Shown here: in pieces, positions 59,267 through 64,000 of the stretch
Layout: every line of letters starts with the position of its first letter
Position numbering within the stretch: position 1 is the stretch's first letter
From: an uncultured bacterium
Lineage (GTDB): Bacteria; Bacillota; Clostridia; Oscillospirales; Acutalibacteraceae
Direction of reading: 5' to 3'
Length of the DNA: 64,000 nucleotides
Assembly (NCBI GenBank): GCA_949283655.1
Contig: CASDTH010000003.1
Span: 124,001-188,000, forward strand
Notes under the pieces: generated by a model
The model's database searches: none
What the model was told of the DNA's origin: nothing
Seen by the model: the letters and a program-made list of their open reading frames with translations, nothing else
Translations under genes and position numbers: made by a program

Positions 59267-59803
59267 ATGATTTTGAAAATATATTTGGTTAAGCCTGATT
59301 TAATGTATTTTGAGCAATATAATGAAATGATGGAAGAATGGATTAACAGCAATACGCAAATTGCGCCATGGTTTTTAGAGAGGCCATTTCAGACGATTGC
59401 AGAATTTGCACAGTTTATAAGAATGTTAAACGATATTGAGCATGGTATTGTTGATAAAAAATTTGCTTCTTCTACTTCTTATTTTGCGATTGATGAAAAT
59501 GATAATTTAATAGGGGCTGGCAGCCTTCGTCACTATTTAACAGAGGACGGCCTTCATTCATGGGGACATACCGGATATGGGGTAAGACCCTCTGAACGAA
59601 AAAAAGGGTATGCGACGCAGATAGAAAAATGCCTGCTTGAAGAAGCAAAAAAGAGACATATACGAAGGGTTTTAGTGGGCGTCCATGAATCCAATACCGG
59701 GTCAATAAGAGTGATTGAAAAATGTGGCGGAAGGCTCGAAAATATCGTCTCCTTTGAAGAAGATCCTATCTTAATTAGAAGATATTGGATTGACAATCGG
59801 TAA
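59267..59803 (+). CDS. GNAT-family N-acetyltransferase
   Basis: 178 aa. An acetyl-CoA-dependent acetyltransferase. Motif A is visible as Tyr-Gly-Val-Arg-Pro-Ser-Glu-Arg-Lys-Lys-Gly-Tyr-Ala (about 102-114), with Gln/Arg-x-x-Gly-x-Ala contacts for CoA. The later Asn-Thr-Gly-Ser-Ile-Arg-Val-Ile-Glu-Lys-Cys-Gly-Gly (about 144-156) is the usual motif B. The ATG at 59267 sits close behind AGGTGGGA. An in-frame TTG at 59249 has no ribosome site. The gene is AT-rich like the ABM gene before it and unlike its flanks. The acceptor is unknown. Confidence 0.8.
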   Translation: MILKIYLVKPDLMYFEQYNEMMEEWINSNTQIAPWFLERPFQTIAEFAQFIRMLNDIEHGIVDKKFASSTSYFAIDENDNLIGAGSLRHYLTEDGLHSWGHTGYGVRPSERKKGYATQIEKCLLEEAKKRHIRRVLVGVHESNTGSIRVIEKCGGRLENIVSFEEDPILIRRYWIDNR

Positions 59804-59835
59804 CGCAACAAATCGGGACGAATCTGTCAACGGTC

Positions 59836-59870
59836 AGTCATGGCCACCTCTTTTAGAGGTGGCCATGACT
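59836..59870. repeat. Perfect 16-bp inverted repeat between the GNAT and helicase genes
   Basis: AGTCATGGCCACCTCT (59836-59851) and AGAGGTGGCCATGACT (59855-59870) flank a 3-base loop. It ends 17 bases from the helicase stop and 33 from the GNAT stop. No T run follows on the plus strand. It may stop convergent transcription, or mark the end of the AT-rich segment. Confidence 0.6.
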
Positions 59871-59887
59871 CATATACAAACATTTAT

Positions 59888-62122
59888 CTATTCCGCTTCA
59901 TTGTGTGCATCGCCGGAGCTGTCTGGAAAAGCACAGGCAGCCGAAAGCGCCTCCCGCAGCCCGTCTGGCTCTAAAAAATCAAAAATAAACTCCTTGCGCA
60001 GCAAATCCAGCGGGATAAATTCATTATATTTGTGCTCGATCTGCACTTTTTCCGGTAGTGGCAGCCCGCTTAAATCCATCTCACCCTCCCATTGGGCCAG
60101 CTCCCGCAGCGCATTTTCAAGCTGCATTTTCGCATCCGGCGCTTTGCTGCGGAAGGTGACTTCCAGATATACACAGGTCCGCCACAAAATCTTGCTTTGA
60201 AACCCGTGCGCACGCAGCAGGAAGTGCAAGGTAAACAGCTGCCGCGTGCCCACCCATGGGAAAATGGCAAATTTATTCTCCGACAGCTGGGTGATCACAT
60301 TTGTCAGAATGCCGGAATTACGCGCCAGGTAGCGGATCTCTTCCAGCCGCTCGCAGCAGGAATCGCTCAGATAGGGATATTGATCCGAACACACCAAAAT
60401 CTGCCGCATCTTCTGCACAAGCACTGTGTGCAGATCTGTTTGAAAATCCACATCCCAATCCACAGTGGAAACGCCCGGCACCAGCTTGACAAAGAGCACC
60501 TTGGCCTGCCGGTTGACCTCCAGCGTCTCCCACGTCCTCCCGGCGAGGGCAAAGCGTGTGCCCTGCGGGTAAATTTTATCCACAGTGCCAATGGCTCGGT
60601 TTTCATCCTTCACGAGGTAATATTCCGGCACCTGAAACACCGCAAGGAAATGGTAGTCGTTGACAATCCGTTCCCCTGCGCGGCCAATCATCAAGCCGCC
60701 GCCCTCCACTTTTTGCAGGTGATCGATTTGAAGCAGATGGTGCAGCAGCATTCGGTAATCCTCCTGCGAAATCTGCCGGAAGCTGGACAGGGCGAGCACG
60801 CCCGCCTCCAATTCCCGCACACTCGCCTCCCCCACCGACAAGAGATAGCTCATCGTCTGATGATACAGCATGGCATAAGGGTAACGGCCCGAGGCGAGAG
60901 GCTCCACCCAATTCTGCTTTGTATACAGCTCGATGATCGCGATCATACGAAGAAAGCTCCAGTTGATTGGGCCAAGCGTATCCGCCGCCGTGGTGTGGAC
61001 ATCGTCGAGAAACGTAAACAAAATTTGCGGCACCTGCCCACGCCTGCCGCAGCGCCCTAGCCTCTGGGCAAAGCTGGAAACCGTTGCCGGCGTGCCAACC
61101 TGCACGACCTGATCAAGCGAGCCGATATCAATGCCAAGCTCCAGCGTGACGGTTGCACCGGTGACGAGCTTTTCCTCCCCCGCTTTCATCTCATCCTCTG
61201 CCTGCTCGCGCAGGACAGCGGAAATATTCCCATGATGCACCCGGTAGACATCGGGGGTTTTATTTTTCAGCGCGAGCTGCCGCAGGTGGGCTATAACGAG
61301 CTCCGTCTCCTCCCGCGAATTGGTGAAAAGGATGGTCTTGCGGTCCAACGTCATGCGGTAGAGGTAATCGTAGTGCGCGGCCTCGCCTGCATCCAGTGCA
61401 CCCTCCGGCGTGGTCTGATCCGCCCGCTGAAAGCGCTGCACCAGCAGCCGGATTTTCTGCTTCTCCGCCTTACAGACCGGTGCGGCACAGCAGCGGCCTG
61501 TGCCGGAGCTCAGCCAGCTTTGCGCGGCAGAGAGGTCACCCAGCGTGGCCGAGAGCCCGATGCGCCTCGGCCGAACGCCCGCCAGGCGCTCCAACCGCTC
61601 CAGCAGGCACAGCACCTGCACGCCGCGCACATCACGCATGAAATAATGCACCTCGTCAATGATGACGAAGCGTAAATCACAAAACAGTTTCACGCACGCG
61701 CCGCGCTTGCGGATCAGCAGGGATTCCAGAGATTCGGGCGTAATCTGCAAAACGCCCTGCGGGTGTTTAAGCAGCCGGTTTTTTTCCGCCTGCGAGGCAT
61801 CCCCATGCCATTTGCACACCGGGAGCTCCGATTCCAGCAGCAGCTCATCCAGCCGCTTGAACTGATCGTTGATCAGCGCCTTGAGCGGGCTGATATACAG
61901 CACCCCCACGGAGTGGGAAGGCTTGTGGTAAAGCTCGGTCAGCACAGGCAAAAATGCTGCCTCCGTTTTGCCGGAGGCGGTGCCAGAGGAGAGCAGCAGG
62001 TGATCCTCCGTGTCGAAAACAATACGGCAGGCCTCCACCTGAATCTCCCGCAGCTCCTGCCAGTTATTTGCATAGATATAATCCTGAATATACGGTGCGA
62101 GCCGGTCAAACATGTTTTCCAC
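59888..62122 (-). CDS. SF2 DEAD/DEAH-type helicase (Lhr/BrxH-like)
   Basis: 744 aa. A superfamily-2 DNA or RNA helicase. Walker A is Gly-Thr-Ala-Ser-Gly-Lys-Thr (47-53). Motif Ia region is Ser-Pro-Leu-Lys-Ala-Leu-Ile-Asn-Asp-Gln (78-87). Motif II is Asp-Glu-Val-His (156-159), motif III is Ser-Ala-Thr (near 194), and motif VI is Gln-Arg-Leu-Gly-Arg-Cys-Gly-Arg-Arg-Gly (near 351). About 320 residues follow the helicase core and are not assigned. It resembles Lhr-like helicases found beside BrxC/BrxD-type ATPases. It is the third gene of the TerB-like/ATPase/helicase operon, 17 bases after the ATPase. Confidence 0.85.
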   Translation of the reverse strand: MENMFDRLAPYIQDYIYANNWQELREIQVEACRIVFDTEDHLLLSSGTASGKTEAAFLPVLTELYHKPSHSVGVLYISPLKALINDQFKRLDELLLESELPVCKWHGDASQAEKNRLLKHPQGVLQITPESLESLLIRKRGACVKLFCDLRFVIIDEVHYFMRDVRGVQVLCLLERLERLAGVRPRRIGLSATLGDLSAAQSWLSSGTGRCCAAPVCKAEKQKIRLLVQRFQRADQTTPEGALDAGEAAHYDYLYRMTLDRKTILFTNSREETELVIAHLRQLALKNKTPDVYRVHHGNISAVLREQAEDEMKAGEEKLVTGATVTLELGIDIGSLDQVVQVGTPATVSSFAQRLGRCGRRGQVPQILFTFLDDVHTTAADTLGPINWSFLRMIAIIELYTKQNWVEPLASGRYPYAMLYHQTMSYLLSVGEASVRELEAGVLALSSFRQISQEDYRMLLHHLLQIDHLQKVEGGGLMIGRAGERIVNDYHFLAVFQVPEYYLVKDENRAIGTVDKIYPQGTRFALAGRTWETLEVNRQAKVLFVKLVPGVSTVDWDVDFQTDLHTVLVQKMRQILVCSDQYPYLSDSCCERLEEIRYLARNSGILTNVITQLSENKFAIFPWVGTRQLFTLHFLLRAHGFQSKILWRTCVYLEVTFRSKAPDAKMQLENALRELAQWEGEMDLSGLPLPEKVQIEHKYNEFIPLDLLRKEFIFDFLEPDGLREALSAACAFPDSSGDAHNEAE

Positions 62123-62139
62123 AGGGCTGGCCCCCTCGA

Positions 62140-63450
62140 TTACAGCTCAAATTCTAGAAATACATCCTCCTGCGCCGCATCAACCGGCAGCATAAAGCCG
62201 CTACCCTCCAAAATTTCCTGCGCGGTGCTAGAAGGGTTTTGATATAGGATGTTGAGAAACTCAATAAAATCCCGGATGATCTCACGCGGCGTGATGTGCG
62301 TATCCGCGCCGACCCGGTTATACTCCACATTCAAAAAGGCGACCAGCTCCCCCTGCGCCAGCTTTGGCTCATAGCCGAACAGCTGCCCATGCATCTGCGA
62401 GAGCTTTTCAATAAGCACAAACATCTCTTCATAGGTGAGCATATCCAGCCGGATGATCGGGGAAAGCATATCCTTCACACCGTCCGCTGTGAACCGGCCC
62501 TCCGACAACCGGGAGCGCAGCGCCTCATAGCTGAACACGCCCTTGTATTTATCCTCAATGCACTGTGGCGTCCCGCCGATCAAAAAGCCGATGTACTGTG
62601 CCTTGCCCTGCAAAACATCGTTATACATGGTGAGGATTTTTTCATAATTGCTCTGGCGGGTTGCGGCGTGCGGAATTTTAAAAAGGTTGACCAGCTCATC
62701 CACAATGACAAGCATCCCCCGGTAGCCCGCATGCACCATAAACGCAGCAAAGAGCTTCAAAAAATCATACCACGTATCATCTGTGACGATAAACCCGATG
62801 CCCAGCTCGCGCTTTGCCTCCGTTTTGGTCTGGTATTCGCCGCGGAACCACCTGAGCACATTGGAGCGTAGCACATCATCCCCATTGAGATAGGCTTTAT
62901 GATACAGCAGGATGGCCTTAGCAAACTCAAACCCGTTGACCATCCCCTCCAGGCTGCCCGTCACCCGGTAAACCTCCTGCTCCACCAGCTGTGCAAAGCG
63001 CGCATCCTCAGGGGAAATGCCCTGCGCTGCAACGGCAGACTGAATGCCGGAAATCCACCGTTCCAGAATCAGCGGCAGCGCACCGCCATCCGGCTTTGTT
63101 TTGGTGGACATATTTTTCATGAGCTCTTTAAAAGTGGCAAGCCCCTGCCCCCGTGTGCCGGTGAAGCGCCGCTCGGGCGACAGATCGGCATCCACCACCA
63201 CAAAGCCCCGCTCTGTGGCATAATTGCGAATGGTCTGGAGCAGAAAGCTCTTTCCGCTGCCATATTTTCCGACGATAAAGCGAAAAGCTGCGCCGCCATC
63301 TGCGATGATATCAATATCGTTTAAAAGCGCGTCGATCTCCCGCCCGCGGCCGACGGCGATATATTCCAGCCCCACCCGCGGCACCACGCCGCCCTTGAGC
63401 GCGTTGAGGATCGTGCTGGTGATCCGCTTTGGGGGATTACTCTGCTTCAT
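62140..63450 (-). CDS. P-loop ATPase of the BREX BrxC/BrxD (DUF2791) type
   Basis: 436 aa. An AAA-like ATPase: Walker A Gly-Lys-Tyr-Gly-Ser-Gly-Lys-Ser (61-68) and Walker B Leu-Val-Ile-Val-Asp-Glu (247-252) in a fold matching PF10923. The N-terminal Pro-Arg-Val-Gly-Leu-Glu-Tyr-Ile-Ala-Val-Gly-Arg-Gly-Arg-Glu is typical of BrxD-like proteins, which occur with helicases in BREX defence and in TerB-linked loci. Its ATG overlaps the stop of the TerB-C-like gene (ATGA, 63450-63447), and the helicase follows after 17 bases. The three products probably work as one complex on DNA. Other BREX genes are not visible. Confidence 0.83.
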   Translation of the reverse strand: MKQSNPPKRITSTILNALKGGVVPRVGLEYIAVGRGREIDALLNDIDIIADGGAAFRFIVGKYGSGKSFLLQTIRNYATERGFVVVDADLSPERRFTGTRGQGLATFKELMKNMSTKTKPDGGALPLILERWISGIQSAVAAQGISPEDARFAQLVEQEVYRVTGSLEGMVNGFEFAKAILLYHKAYLNGDDVLRSNVLRWFRGEYQTKTEAKRELGIGFIVTDDTWYDFLKLFAAFMVHAGYRGMLVIVDELVNLFKIPHAATRQSNYEKILTMYNDVLQGKAQYIGFLIGGTPQCIEDKYKGVFSYEALRSRLSEGRFTADGVKDMLSPIIRLDMLTYEEMFVLIEKLSQMHGQLFGYEPKLAQGELVAFLNVEYNRVGADTHITPREIIRDFIEFLNILYQNPSSTAQEILEGSGFMLPVDAAQEDVFLEFEL

Positions 63451-64000
63451 TTGAACATCACACTCTCTAATTCATCTTGATAATCCGGAAAAACCTGCGG
63501 CACGCCGGCACTTTCCAAAATCGTATCCTCCACAGTATCGACCGCCTTATCGTTGATGCCATCCCAAAGCACCTCCAGCATGATATGCCTTTGCCTAGCA
63601 TAACCGGCCAGCTCCGCGCCGGAAGCGCCGCGCAGCAGCAGCCTAAGCGCCGCGCTCTCCTCCGCGCTCAGGGCGGCAGCAAACCGCTCCCAAGGCCCGG
63701 CTTCCCCCGGCGGTTGGGTAGAGGCGCCCAGCAGGGCAGGCGAAGCCTCCTCATGCGCTTTCGCTTTGCTTCCATCCGAACTCGAATTGGCCATTGCACA
63801 GGGGGCGGCTTCTTCCGGCTCCTGCGGGATTGCCAGCAGCTTTTCCTGCGTGAGCTGCGCCCGCGCGCGGATTTGCTCCAGCTTCTGCGGATCCACTGTG
63901 ACCGTTTTGCGGTTGGAGGCCCGGTAGTAAGCGGCGATCGCCGCGTCAACACAGGTGAAAAAGCCCTCGTCACCACCCGGGAAGCGCGCAAGCTCCGGGG
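63447..64000 (-). CDS. TerB-C-domain-like protein, C-terminal part (runs off the right edge)
   Basis: At least 184 residues are open to the window edge with no stop. A GTG at 63896 is inside the protein, not its start. The visible part has Ala-Ala-Ile-Ala-Ala-Tyr-Tyr-Arg-Ala-Ser-Asn-Arg-Lys, then Thr-Val-Asp-Pro-Gln-Lys-Leu-Glu-Gln-Ile-Arg, as expected for the TerB-C region of TerB-N/TerB-C proteins. A low-complexity Ala/Pro/Ser/Glu linker (about 63860-63650) and a C-terminal helical domain follow. TerB-type proteins are tied to stress and phage-defence loci with helicases and ATPases. It is the upstream visible gene of the operon. The full domain plan needs the sequence beyond the edge. Confidence 0.65.
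   Translation of the reverse strand, partial: PELARFPGGDEGFFTCVDAAIAAYYRASNRKTVTVDPQKLEQIRARAQLTQEKLLAIPQEPEEAAPCAMANSSSDGSKAKAHEEASPALLGASTQPPGEAGPWERFAAALSAEESAALRLLLRGASGAELAGYARQRHIMLEVLWDGINDKAVDTVEDTILESAGVPQVFPDYQDELESVMFK

Noticed and set aside
59888-64000. A complete BREX phage-defence system
   Set aside because: Only the BrxC/BrxD-like ATPase and a helicase are recognisable. No pglX, pglZ, brxA or brxL is in the window, so the narrower description was kept.
1-64000. tRNA or rRNA genes, CRISPR arrays, transposases, integrases
   Set aside because: No T-loop/acceptor patterns, regularly spaced repeats or recombinase motifs were seen in any intergenic stretch or frame.

Overview
The window looks like the chromosome of a moderately GC-rich, spore-forming member of the Clostridia (Firmicutes), probably in the Oscillospiraceae/Ruminococcaceae range. 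The grounds are an intact sigK, a Gram-positive core operon (rnj-gdpP-rplI-dnaB-tilS-hpt-ftsH), a divergent parE/parC pair, TTGACA/TATAAT promoters and strong AGGAGG ribosome sites. Genus cannot be read from the sequence alone.

Layout: 0-4.8 kb holds a membrane protein, a sugar O-acetyltransferase and a large YfhO-family membrane protein. 4.8-9.75 kb is a compact myo-inositol operon (iolG-iolB-iolD-iolE) with its own promoter, a LacI-type operator and a strong terminator. 9.97-15 kb (minus) has mltG, a probable stand-alone structured RNA, and a large fusion of a metallo-beta-lactamase domain to a glycosidase-like domain. 15.2-16.1 kb is an SDR oxidoreductase. 16.2-28.7 kb is a glycan-degradation locus. 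A LacI-family regulator leads a minus-strand operon of two poorly characterised glycosidase-like proteins, a GH35, a GH39 and a GH109-like oxidoreductase. A GH3 enzyme is read divergently, and both transcripts are probably controlled by one operator lying between two face-to-face promoters. No transporter or export signal is seen there, so the enzymes probably act in the cytoplasm on imported oligosaccharides.

28.8-34.1 kb has an amidohydrolase and a topoisomerase-IV-like pair. 34.3-44.3 kb is a roughly 10 kb housekeeping operon starting with a structured leader before RNase J. 44.6-50.9 kb has a nucleotidyltransferase/phosphomannomutase-like fusion, RNase HI, an acyl-CoA synthetase with a flavodoxin, and MntP. 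51-57.6 kb has a secreted Ig-like protein with a structured leader, and an M20 peptidase/GPH symporter/ATC-hydrolase operon.

57.7-59.8 kb has sigK and a short AT-rich stretch (ABM-domain protein and GNAT acetyltransferase) that looks acquired. 59.9-64 kb (minus) is a three-gene operon running off the edge: a TerB-C-like protein, a BrxC/BrxD-type P-loop ATPase and an SF2 helicase, which is a plausible DNA-processing or defence module. No tRNA, rRNA, CRISPR array or transposase was found.
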